Source of the DNA: Planctomycetota bacterium
Lineage (GTDB): Bacteria > Planctomycetota > UBA8742 > UBA2392
Assembly (NCBI GenBank): GCA_019636195.1
Contig: JAHBYA010000011.1
Location: forward strand, 79,242 to 143,241
DNA length: 64,000 nucleotides
Reading direction: 5' to 3'
Below the pieces are notes generated by a model that made no database searches, was not told the origin of the DNA, and was given only the letters and a program-made list of their open reading frames with translations. Positions within the stretch are counted from its first letter, which is position 1. Every line of letters begins with the position of its first letter. The translations under genes were made by a program, and so were the position numbers. Below are positions 42,961 to 50,683 of the stretch, piece after piece.

Positions 42961-44151
42961 ATGTCCGACCGACTGATCGTAAGCACACGCAAAGGCGTCT
43001 TTATCCTTGAGCGCTACGGCAGCGGCTGGCGCGAAGCCGCCCACGGCCACGCCGGCACCAACGTGGCCTACGCCGCACAGGACCCGCGCACAGGCCATAT
43101 CTGGGCCGCGCTGGACCACGGCCACTGGGGCAGCAAGCTTTCCCGCAGCACCGACAGCGGCAAAACCTGGGCCGACGCCGGCCAGATTAAGTACCCTGAA
43201 GGCGCCCGCTACATGGAATGGCACTGGGCCGACCCCGCGCCCGGGCAAGGCGACGCCCCGCCCAAGCCCAAGTTTAAAGACGCTCGCGTACTGAAGCTGT
43301 GGAGCATCGCCTTTGGCGGCGACAACCAGCCCGGTCGAATTTACGTGGGCACAATTCCGGGCGGCTTGTTTGTCAGCGACGACAACGGCCAAAGCTGGCA
43401 GCTCAATCTGCCGCTCTGGAACGACAAGTCCCGCGGCGGCGACCTGTTTACGGGCAACGGCGAAGGTTTAAAGCAGTTGTGGTTCGGCACGCCCGCCAGC
43501 GCCGAATCCGGCGAGTTTGCCGCCGGCATTCACAGCATTGCCGTCAACCCGCACGACCCTGACCACGTGATGATTGCCGTGTCGTGCGCCGGCACGGCGG
43601 AAACCCGCGACGGCGGCAAAACCTGGCGCGCGCGCAACAAGGGCGTGGCGGCCATCGGCGTGCCCAACCCCGAAGACGTTGAGTGGGGCCACGACGTGCA
43701 TTACATGGCCATGTGCAAGGGCGACCCCAGCCACGTTTGGCACCAGAACCACATTGGCGTGTTCTACAGCGACAACGGCGCCGAGCGCTGGCGCTGCGTC
43801 GATGACAAGAAAAAGGGCATCCACTTCGGGTGGCCCATTGCCGTCGATGAGCGCGACGGCCGCACAGCGTGGGTCGTGCCCCAGCATTCAGACCAGCAGC
43901 GCATGACGATCGACCAGGGCCTGTTCGTCGGCCGCACTCGGGACGGCGGCAAGACCTGGGAGCAATTGCGGCAAGGCCTGCCGCAGGAAGGCTGCTTCGA
44001 CACGATCTATCGGCATGGTTTGGACAACAGCAACGGGTCGCTGGCGTTCGGCACAACCAACGGCAACCTGTACATAAGCCACGACCGCGGCGAAAGCTGG
44101 CAGGCGCTGGGCCACAACTTCCCGCCAATCTACGCCGTCAGGTTCGCGTAG
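42961..44151 (+). CDS. BNR/sialidase-like propeller, tail-less paralogue
   Basis: The 396-residue protein is a close paralogue of the preceding one, aligned from the first residue (STRKGVFILE, DHGHWGSKLSRS, IAFGGDNQPGRIYVGTIPGGLFVSDDNGQSW, NLYISHDRGESW). It has the BNR propeller but no lysine-rich tail. The two look like a tandem duplication with later gain or loss of the tail. No signal peptide is present, so it is probably cytoplasmic. It begins 12 bp after the first copy and ends 22 bp before the convergent dnaN. Confidence 0.8.
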   Translation: MSDRLIVSTRKGVFILERYGSGWREAAHGHAGTNVAYAAQDPRTGHIWAALDHGHWGSKLSRSTDSGKTWADAGQIKYPEGARYMEWHWADPAPGQGDAPPKPKFKDARVLKLWSIAFGGDNQPGRIYVGTIPGGLFVSDDNGQSWQLNLPLWNDKSRGGDLFTGNGEGLKQLWFGTPASAESGEFAAGIHSIAVNPHDPDHVMIAVSCAGTAETRDGGKTWRARNKGVAAIGVPNPEDVEWGHDVHYMAMCKGDPSHVWHQNHIGVFYSDNGAERWRCVDDKKKGIHFGWPIAVDERDGRTAWVVPQHSDQQRMTIDQGLFVGRTRDGGKTWEQLRQGLPQEGCFDTIYRHGLDNSNGSLAFGTTNGNLYISHDRGESWQALGHNFPPIYAVRFA

Positions 44152-44172
44152 CGCGGTAGGCCCCCTGCGCCG

Positions 44173-45267
44173 CTAGATGTCGATGGGCATCACAAGGTAG
44201 TAGAACTTTTCCTTCTCGCCGGCGTGCATGACCGCGCCGGTGTCCTTGTCCTTGAACTCGAAGGTCACCTTGTCGCTGTCGAAGCCGTCGAGCCCCTGCA
44301 GGATGTACTGCGGGTCAAAGCCCAGCACGCACTCGTCGCCCTTGTACTCGATCTCCGCCTTCACCTCGGCCTGGCCCTGGCTGGGACTGCGCGAGCGCAG
44401 CGTCAACTCGCCGTCGGCAATCTCGAGGCGCACGGCCTGGCTTTCGACGCTGGTCAGGTGGCGTGCCTTGTTCAGGGCCAGCCGGAAGTCCTCGGTGTTG
44501 ATGACGAAGCTCTTGTCCAGGTCGCCGGGGATCACGCTGCGGTAGTCCGGAAACTGGCCTTCCACGAGCTGCGCGCCGACCTCGGTGCCGTCCACGACTG
44601 CCAGCACGCGGTTTTCGGACAGTTTCAGAACCATGTCGCCGTCGTTGCCGATCACCTTGGCGATCAGGTCGTAGCCCTTGCGCGGCAGAATCACCTGGTA
44701 GCCGACTTCCTTGCCCTTGGCGCTGACTTTGCAGTAGCCAAGGCGGCGGCCGTCGGTGCCGCAGAATTCAATGCCGTTCTTGCGCGGCTCAAGCAGCACG
44801 CCGTTCAGCGCGTAGCGGCCTTTTTCCTGGGCGATGCTGCGGCCGACCTTGCGGATCGCGTTGCCGAAGTCGGCGCACTTGAGCTTGAGCTCAGCGTCGC
44901 CGCCGACTTCGGGCAGCTTCGGGAATTCGTCGGGGTCGGCGCTGGTCAGCTCAAAGCGGTCGCGGCCGGCCTTCAGCTGCACCGTGGTGCCATCGACCGA
45001 CAGCTCAACAGTTTCGCTGCGGATGTCGCGCAGCAGGTTGCCGGCCAGCGTGGCGGCCACCAGCGCCTTGCCGGGCTTCCTGGTTTCGACTTCGCTGAGC
45101 GTGCGCTTCAGGCTGAGCTCGAGGTCCGTGGCGCGCAGCTCCAGGCCGTTCTTTTCGGCGATCAGCAGCACGTTCTGCGTGATCGGGTTGGTCGAGCGCT
45201 GGTTGACAATGCTGCTGACCAGGCCCAGTGCTTCAGCCAGTTGATCGCGTGCGCAGATTACGTGCAT
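44173..45267 (-). CDS. dnaN: DNA polymerase III beta sliding clamp
   Basis: The 364-residue protein is the ring-shaped clamp that holds DNA polymerase III on DNA. It begins MHVICARDQLAEAL and has NPITQNVLLIA, EKGRYALNGVL, DGRRLGY, LVEGQFPDYRSVIP and the C-terminal YYLVMPI, all classical DnaN segments. Length is normal. AAGGAG six bases before the ATG at 45267 fixes the start; upstream codons are not clamp-like. It is downstream of dnaA on the same strand but separated by 462 bp that includes a terminator, so it should have its own promoter. Confidence 0.95.
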   Translation of the reverse strand: MHVICARDQLAEALGLVSSIVNQRSTNPITQNVLLIAEKNGLELRATDLELSLKRTLSEVETRKPGKALVAATLAGNLLRDIRSETVELSVDGTTVQLKAGRDRFELTSADPDEFPKLPEVGGDAELKLKCADFGNAIRKVGRSIAQEKGRYALNGVLLEPRKNGIEFCGTDGRRLGYCKVSAKGKEVGYQVILPRKGYDLIAKVIGNDGDMVLKLSENRVLAVVDGTEVGAQLVEGQFPDYRSVIPGDLDKSFVINTEDFRLALNKARHLTSVESQAVRLEIADGELTLRSRSPSQGQAEVKAEIEYKGDECVLGFDPQYILQGLDGFDSDKVTFEFKDKDTGAVMHAGEKEKFYYLVMPIDI

Positions 45268-45680
45268 GGCGGCTCCTTTTGGTCCGGCGGTTGTACCCAT
45301 CGCGGCCGGCGTTTCAACGTCGTGCAAAGATGTCAGTAGTCGAGCGCAGTCCTGCCCCCCTGCTGTACCCTGAACAATAGAGAATTCAATCAGTGTTCTA
45401 TTAACAGGCCCTGTCCGAATGTCAGCAGCGTCGTGGACATACCCCGGCAGCGCCACACTAGCAAAGATTGGCGACGCACAGTCGAAACTGGAAAAGTACG
45501 GGAGAAACTTTTATCCGCGGCGGCTGTGACGAGTGCATGGCACAGCGCATGTTGGAAGATGGCAGCAGCGAAGGATGAAACCCGCAGGCTCTGCGCACGC
45601 TTTCCGGCGCGCACTGACACCCGAACAGATTGGGGAGAGTGTGCGCGGCAAGTGTTACAAGTGGGGCGGCCTGCCAACGA
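45268..45680 (-). other. dnaA-dnaN intergenic region
   Basis: This 413-bp stretch (the rest up to 45729 is terminator and flank) has no convincing gene. A sequence TTATCCGCG at 45511-45519 is two bases from the DnaA box TTATCCACA, but no cluster of boxes is seen. An AT-richer segment near 45370-45415 could hold a dnaN promoter; I cannot identify boxes confidently. Confidence 0.3.
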
Positions 45681-45704
45681 AAACCCCCGCGGTAGCGGGG
45701 GTTT
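45681..45704 (-). terminator. Intrinsic terminator of dnaA
   Basis: AAACCCCCGC and GCGGGGGTTT form a 10-bp stem around GGTA, followed on the minus strand by TCG. It lies 26 bp past the dnaA stop and separates dnaA from dnaN. Confidence 0.75.
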
Positions 45705-45729
45705 CTTGGGCGCTCATCCGCGGCCTTCA

Positions 45730-47115
45730 TCAGGCGACGGGCCGGCGCAATTGCAGTTCAAAGCGTTCAAGCTCGCTGCGCAGGTCGGGGTCTTTCAGGC
45801 GCAGGCCTTTGATCTTGTTGATTGCGTGCAGCACCGTGCTGTGGTCGCGCCCGCCAAAGAAGCTGCCGATCTCGGTCAGGGTAAGCTGCGTAAGCTCTTT
45901 GGTCAGGTACATCGCCACGTGGCGCGGGAAGGCGAGGTTCTTGGTGCGACGCTGGCTCAGCAGGTCATTCAGTCGCACGTTGTAGTGCTCGCAAACGACT
46001 TCAATGATGTCATCCGTGGCGATACGCGCGGGCGCCGGCTTGGCCTTGACCAGGTGGCGCAGCGCCTCATGGGCAAGCTGCAGGTTGATCGGGCGCTTGC
46101 TCATGCCCGACAGCGCGGTCAACTGCACTACCGCGCCCTCAAGCTCGCGCACGTTTGTCACGATGTTCTCGGCCAGGAAGTGCACAACCTCGTCGGGCAC
46201 TTCAATGCCGCGCAATTCGGCCTTTTTGCGTACGATGGCCATGCGCGTCTCGGTGCACGGTGCTTCAACTTTTACGGCCAGGCCCCAGTGAAAGCGGCTG
46301 ATCAACCGGTCTTCGAGGTTGGGAATGTCGCGCGGCACGCTGTCGCTGGTCAGGCAGATCTGCTTGCCGAGCTGGAACAGGTGATTGAAGGTGTGAAAGA
46401 ACTCTTCCTGCGTCTGTTCTTTGCCGGCGAGGAAGTGGATGTCGTCGATCAGCAACGCGTCGCACTCGCGCAGCTCCTGTCGGAAAGCGGCGGTGCTGCC
46501 GGCTTTCAGCGCGCTCACGAAGCGATTGACAAACTCTTCGCACGACATCATGCGGATCTTGGGCATGCGCGGCAGCAGCTTGCGCGCGATGGCCGTCAGC
46601 AGGTGCGTCTTGCCCAGGCCTACGCCGCCATGGATGAACAACGGGTTGTAGGTCTTGCCGGGGTTTTCCGAGACAGCCTGCGCAGCGGCGGCCGCAAGCT
46701 GGTTGCTGGGGCCGACCACAAAGTGGCCGAAGTCCAGCCCGCTCTGCAGCTGGCTGCTGGTAAGGAATTCGCTGCTGCCGGGCGCCAGCGTCTGTGACAG
46801 GGTCGGCGTTTTGCCGGCAATTTCGACGCTCAGGTCGGCGGCATGGCCGTGGCTTGAGGTGACAACCTCAAGCTTGGGCTGAAAGCCGAGCACCTGATAG
46901 CAGGCCTTGGCAACACAGTTGCGCAGGCCTTCAAGTTCGGATTTACCGATCTTTTCGAATGCAACGGCAAGCTTGAGCACATCGCGCTCAGGGTCATACC
47001 CGGTTGCCTTGCTGTTGCGCAGTAGTTCATGCACGGGCAAGCCCCGTGAGCGTGTCAAAGCCAGCTCTTCGATTGCAGGCCACTGGCTAAGGACATCGCC
47101 GTCAGTCGCGGACAT
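45730..47115 (-). CDS. dnaA: Chromosomal replication initiator protein
   Basis: The 461-residue protein binds DnaA boxes at the origin and opens the duplex. The AAA+ core has FVVGPSNQLAAAAA, Walker A GGVGLGKTH (near 162), Walker B LLIDDIHFL (near 220), and SVPRDIPNLEDRLISRF with sensor residues. The C-terminal DNA-binding domain has IIEVVCEHYNV, then FPRHVAMYLTKEL and GRDHSTVLHAI (near 421). The first 110 residues (domain I/II) are divergent from the usual WxxCL-type start. GAGGTG precedes ATG 47115; a longer upstream frame is rejected. Confidence 0.95.
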   Translation of the reverse strand: MSATDGDVLSQWPAIEELALTRSRGLPVHELLRNSKATGYDPERDVLKLAVAFEKIGKSELEGLRNCVAKACYQVLGFQPKLEVVTSSHGHAADLSVEIAGKTPTLSQTLAPGSSEFLTSSQLQSGLDFGHFVVGPSNQLAAAAAQAVSENPGKTYNPLFIHGGVGLGKTHLLTAIARKLLPRMPKIRMMSCEEFVNRFVSALKAGSTAAFRQELRECDALLIDDIHFLAGKEQTQEEFFHTFNHLFQLGKQICLTSDSVPRDIPNLEDRLISRFHWGLAVKVEAPCTETRMAIVRKKAELRGIEVPDEVVHFLAENIVTNVRELEGAVVQLTALSGMSKRPINLQLAHEALRHLVKAKPAPARIATDDIIEVVCEHYNVRLNDLLSQRRTKNLAFPRHVAMYLTKELTQLTLTEIGSFFGGRDHSTVLHAINKIKGLRLKDPDLRSELERFELQLRRPVA

Positions 47116-47432
47116 TTTCACCTCAAGTGGTAAAGGCCATCCAAGGCACAACAGAAAGGCAGGACAACAGCACCGGCCCACGCTATAAATGGCGCGGGAT
47201 AAAAGACTTATGCCGCTGTCGGGAACCCGCCGGTCGATGACCGGCGCCCACCCCCCTGTCGTGATTCAATTCGTAACAGGGGTATTTGTTAGCTTTTGGA
47301 AAAGGCGGGTCAACGGAGGTCAGACAACCGACACGCGGGAAAAGGTGTCAGTAACGGCGAAAGTCTGTGCAAGCGAGTGATTTAGAAATCAGCAAGTTTT
47401 TCTAGCTGACAGCACCCGGCGCAATGGGGCAA
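47116..47432. other. dnaA upstream region, possible origin or promoter region
   Basis: No coding frame is supported in these 317 bp. An 8-bp perfect hairpin CGCCGGTC/GACCGGCG (47228-47246) and a 7-bp inverted repeat CCCCTGT/ACAGGGG (47253-47282) lie between 113 and 167 bp upstream of dnaA. TTATCCCGC occurs on the minus strand close by, but perfect DnaA boxes are not seen. A weak TCAGC/GCTGA stem with TTTCT (47389-47409) may end the neighbouring gene. Confidence 0.3.
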
Positions 47433-47819
47433 CTAACCTGACGGCAACTGCTCGCGTGCGACCGCTGCACGCTGTCGTTTCTGGCCCCACCATGCCACGG
47501 CAATTGCGATCGGCCATGCCAGCGCGCCGCCCGCGACCGCAACCGCGTGCGGCACAAGCGGTCGCACAAACAACAGCGCCAGAGCCGCGACCACGACCGC
47601 AAACGCCAGCGCCGCAAGCAACAGCGGCTTGAAGTGCACGCGCGGTGCGTCGTGACGTGCCAGCAGCTTTTCCATAACCGGCATGTCGATCCCGTGGTCG
47701 TCGCGCCCGAAGGTCGGCACCGTGTGCTGCAACCCGCACTGCGTGCATTGCACCGTCACACCCGCGTAGGCAATGCTGAAGGTCTGTCGCCACCCGCACT
47801 CGCACTCGACGCTGTGCAT
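47433..47819 (-). CDS. Zinc-ribbon membrane protein
   Basis: The 128-residue protein starts with a Cys cluster (VECECGW, then VQCTQCGLQH) that forms a zinc ribbon. Two hydrophobic helices follow (residues about 64-84 and 89-108), and the C-terminus is basic. A cytoplasmic zinc ribbon anchored in the membrane is inferred. Its ATG overlaps the stop of the STAS gene by one base (TGATG), so the two are coupled. Function unknown. Confidence 0.7.
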   Translation of the reverse strand: MHSVECECGWRQTFSIAYAGVTVQCTQCGLQHTVPTFGRDDHGIDMPVMEKLLARHDAPRVHFKPLLLAALAFAVVVAALALLFVRPLVPHAVAVAGGALAWPIAIAVAWWGQKRQRAAVAREQLPSG

Positions 47820-48337
47820 CAGTCGCCGCAGTCCAGCATGTCGCGGGTTTCTTTAACCAGCGCAGCCACGAACGGGCCAAAGCGCGCTTCGTTTTCGCGG
47901 TCGGCCTTCATCAGGGCGACGTGCGCGTCACGAATCAGCAGTGTGCGGCGCCTGCGGTCTTGCCAGCCTTCGCGCAGTCGCTCAAGGCGACAGGTCGGAA
48001 AGTCAACCGGGTCGGGGCGCACGTGCAGGATCTTGGGCAGGCCCAGGCTGTTCATTGCGCGCATCGTCGGCGGCGTGGCATTGACGACTGTGACGGTGAC
48101 CGGCAGCGGGTTAGGCGACTTGTCGGTGTCGTAGCCGATGAAGCCCATCAACGTGCCCATGAAGGTGCTGTCCAGGCCGGTGCACTCGGCCAGGTCAACA
48201 ATGACGCAGCGAACGCCGTCGTTGAAGGCCTTCTCAGCGTATTCACGCATCGGGCCGGCGTTGTTGAAGTTTCCCAGACCGACCACGCGTACATATACCG
48301 CGTCGCTGGTGCTTGCTGCTTCCAGGTAGCCTGCCAT
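47819..48337 (-). CDS. STAS-domain anti-anti-sigma-like protein
   Basis: The 172-residue protein has a STAS domain at about 8-110: VYVRVVGLGNFNNAG, CVIVDLAECTGLDSTFMGTLMGF, then VTVVNATP. DS in LDSTFMG is the phosphorylatable position in SpoIIAA-type proteins. A 60-residue C-terminal extension is charged and helical. Such proteins respond to phosphatase/kinase switches controlling sigma factors or other targets. AGGA lies before the ATG at 48337. No SpoIIAB or phosphatase is adjacent. It is coupled to the zinc-ribbon gene. Confidence 0.8.
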   Translation of the reverse strand: MAGYLEAASTSDAVYVRVVGLGNFNNAGPMREYAEKAFNDGVRCVIVDLAECTGLDSTFMGTLMGFIGYDTDKSPNPLPVTVTVVNATPPTMRAMNSLGLPKILHVRPDPVDFPTCRLERLREGWQDRRRRTLLIRDAHVALMKADRENEARFGPFVAALVKETRDMLDCGD

Positions 48338-48357
48338 ACGTCCTGCCCTGCGGCGGG

Positions 48358-48702
48358 TCAGCTTACGCGCAGACCCGGCTGCACAGGTTTCATGGCGGTC
48401 AGGGGGATCACGTCGTCTCCGTCCTGTACCGCCAGCAACATGCCCTGGCTCATCACGCCCCGTAACTTGCGGGGCTTCAGATTCGCCACGATCACGATGT
48501 CTTTGCCGACCAGGTCTTCGGGCTTCCACCACTGCCGGATACCGGCGCAGATGGTGCGTGTTTCCGGACCTGACTGCACGGTCAGTACCAGCAGCTTGTC
48601 GGCCTCCGGGTGGGCTTCTGCGCTCAGCACGCGGGCCGTGCGCAGCTCCACCTTGGCAAAGTCGCCGATTTCAATCTCTGCGGGTGCCGCCGTCTCAGAC
48701 AT
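48358..48702 (-). CDS. Free-standing tRNA-binding domain protein (MetRS C-terminal type)
   Basis: The 114-residue protein matches the EMAP-II-like OB-fold that forms the C-terminal domain of MetG, and Trbp111: DFAKVELRTARVLSAEAHPEADKLLVL, RTICAGIRQWWKPEDLVGK, VANLKPRKLRGVMSQGMLLA. It should bind tRNA nonspecifically as a dimer. GAGG precedes ATG 48702; the longer 48750 frame is not family-like. It lies 20 bp before the STAS gene and may start that operon. Confidence 0.88.
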   Translation of the reverse strand: MSETAAPAEIEIGDFAKVELRTARVLSAEAHPEADKLLVLTVQSGPETRTICAGIRQWWKPEDLVGKDIVIVANLKPRKLRGVMSQGMLLAVQDGDDVIPLTAMKPVQPGLRVS

Positions 48703-48938
48703 CAAGACCTCATATACTGAACGCACAGCCAAATTGGCTGCATCCGTCAAAGTAGCTTGTTCCAGGCGCTTTGCAATTGAAACCGCCCGGCCTAACGACT
48801 GATAATCTCAAGGCTTGCGACCCCTTCCACGAGTTATCGACAGGCTGGCAGGGGCAGGCCGGAGTTGACGGGCCCATGTGCCCGGGCCCAAACTCCGAAC
48901 GCCCAGAATCCGGTGGCGATGCTACACTCCGCCGCCTT

Positions 48939-50660
48939 ATGGCCGAAGAAACGCCAAAATCCTTCTGGGACAAGGCCCGCCAATGGCTTGAAAAGGGCTG
49001 GGTGCAGGGCTTGGCGGTCGCCCTGTTGACGCTTCTGGGCATGCTGTACTACCAGTTTGTGCCCGCTGTTGTGGACACGCCGGATGGCCGCGCCATTCAC
49101 GCAGCCAGCGTGGGCTTTCCTGACCCCGACAGCTATTACCACGTCAAGATGGGCTACCTGTACCGCACCGGCGAGGTCCAGGCCGCCGGGCCCAACTTTC
49201 ACTGGACGCGCCAAAGCACATGGTCGGACAGCTTTTCAGACAAGGACTACCTGTTTCATGTCTATCTGATCCCGTTCACGTTGCTGGCCGACGGGCCCGC
49301 CGACGCCGAAGGGTTGGCCACCGCGGGCAAGCTCGGCACTTCGCTGCTGGGCATGCTGCTGGTGCTGACCCTGTTTGCGGTGATGCGCAAGTTCGGGTTG
49401 AAGCACGCCTGGCTGTATGCGCTGGCGCTGGCTGCAGTCGGGGGCACATACATCATCTTTCGCCTCAACATGTGCCGCAGCTACCTGATGGCGCTGATGT
49501 TTGCGCTGACGGGCTGGCTGATGCTGGCGCGCGGCAAGCGCTTGCCGCTGTTCCTGATCTCGGTCGCCTACACGTTGTCGTACACAGCCAGCCACTTGCT
49601 GCTGGCGCTGGCTGTGATTCGCGCCGCCAGTGAGCTGCTGTTGGGGGCACGCGAGGGCAGCACGCGGGCCAAGGACCTCAAGAGCAACCTGGTGCTGATG
49701 GCGTGCATAGCAGGCGGAATCGCCGTGGGCTGCGCGCTGCACCCGAACTCGCTGGAGTTGATGAAACTGTGGTGGGTGCAGAATGTGGTGGTGCTGGCGC
49801 TGTCGCACCGCGGCACGATCGCCCCGGTCGTAGAGGGCCTGAGCAACGCCTTTGGGTTGACACTAGACCTGCAAACGGAGGTAGAGATCGCCCTGGGCCG
49901 CGAGCTTGAGCCCGCCAGCGGGCCGGCGCTGGCGTTTTCATCGCCGCTGATCTTTTTCGGCCCGATTGTGCTGCCGCTGATCGCCGCCATGCTGCGCCAC
50001 CGGCCGGCGCGCGAAACGGTGCTGACCAGCGGCGCGGCGCTGGCGTTTCTGGTCGCTTACATGGTGAACATCCGCTTTATTGAGTACGCCGCGCCCTTCA
50101 TGGCAATCGCGATCGGCATGTGGCTGGAGGGGATCCTTGCCAGCCAAGGCTACAAGGCCTGGATGGAGAAGCGCCCGGTGTGGTCGCGCGCGCTGCCGAT
50201 CAGCGGCGCGGTGATTGCGCTGATTGCCAGCCTCAGCATGTGGATCGGCACTTCGCTGAGCTATCGCATCCCCGACTACGGGGATCTGGAGAAGGCCGGC
50301 CGCTGGCTGCAAAGCAACCCAGAGGCCCACGGCAAGGTGGTGTGGCACGACCGCTGGGACGACTTTACCGACCTGATTTTCTTTGCCAGCGAGTGCGACT
50401 ATCTGATCGGCCTGGACCCCACGTTCTTCTATGCGCACGACAGCAAGCGCTACAAGGACTGGGTCGAGATCAAACGCGGCAAGCGCCGCGAGTTTCTGGA
50501 CACAGTGAAGGACGACTTCGAGGCGGACTACATTCTGGCCCGTCGCGGCAGCAGCGAGTATTTCTACCACCGCCTGCACGAGTACGCCCAGCAAGGCCGC
50601 CTTGAGCTGTGCACCCGCGCCAACGACGACAGTTGGGCCCTGTACCGCATCGTGCGCTAG
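48939..50660 (+). CDS. STT3-like GT-C membrane glycosyltransferase
   Basis: The 573-residue protein has an N-terminal helix, a loop with FPDPDSYYHVKMGY (an acidic D-P-D near an aromatic pair, as in the first external loop of STT3/oligosaccharyl transferases), then about 10 further membrane segments, and a soluble C-terminus with AGRWLQSNPEAHGKVVWHDRWDD, which resembles the WWDYG-type motif of STT3. Transfer of a glycan from a lipid carrier to protein is the best guess; other GT-C enzymes are possible. TACACT is 10 nt before the ATG; no ribosome site is clear. Confidence 0.65.
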   Translation: MAEETPKSFWDKARQWLEKGWVQGLAVALLTLLGMLYYQFVPAVVDTPDGRAIHAASVGFPDPDSYYHVKMGYLYRTGEVQAAGPNFHWTRQSTWSDSFSDKDYLFHVYLIPFTLLADGPADAEGLATAGKLGTSLLGMLLVLTLFAVMRKFGLKHAWLYALALAAVGGTYIIFRLNMCRSYLMALMFALTGWLMLARGKRLPLFLISVAYTLSYTASHLLLALAVIRAASELLLGAREGSTRAKDLKSNLVLMACIAGGIAVGCALHPNSLELMKLWWVQNVVVLALSHRGTIAPVVEGLSNAFGLTLDLQTEVEIALGRELEPASGPALAFSSPLIFFGPIVLPLIAAMLRHRPARETVLTSGAALAFLVAYMVNIRFIEYAAPFMAIAIGMWLEGILASQGYKAWMEKRPVWSRALPISGAVIALIASLSMWIGTSLSYRIPDYGDLEKAGRWLQSNPEAHGKVVWHDRWDDFTDLIFFASECDYLIGLDPTFFYAHDSKRYKDWVEIKRGKRREFLDTVKDDFEADYILARRGSSEYFYHRLHEYAQQGRLELCTRANDDSWALYRIVR

Positions 50661-50671
50661 GGCACGTCTGC

Positions 50672-50677
50672 TAGAAT
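50672..50677 (+). promoter_or_regulatory. -10 box TAGAAT of a leaderless-type start
   Basis: TAGAAT (5/6) ends 6 nt before the GTG at 50684, so transcription would begin at the start codon. No good -35 box is seen. Confidence 0.4.
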
Positions 50678-50683
50678 CCAGCC

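Noticed and set aside
45433..46797. 454-codon plus-strand frame across dnaA
   Set aside because: Antisense to a clear dnaA with intact Walker motifs.
47189..47380. 63-codon plus-strand frame upstream of dnaA
   Set aside because: No ribosome site or homology; falls in the hairpin-rich regulatory region.
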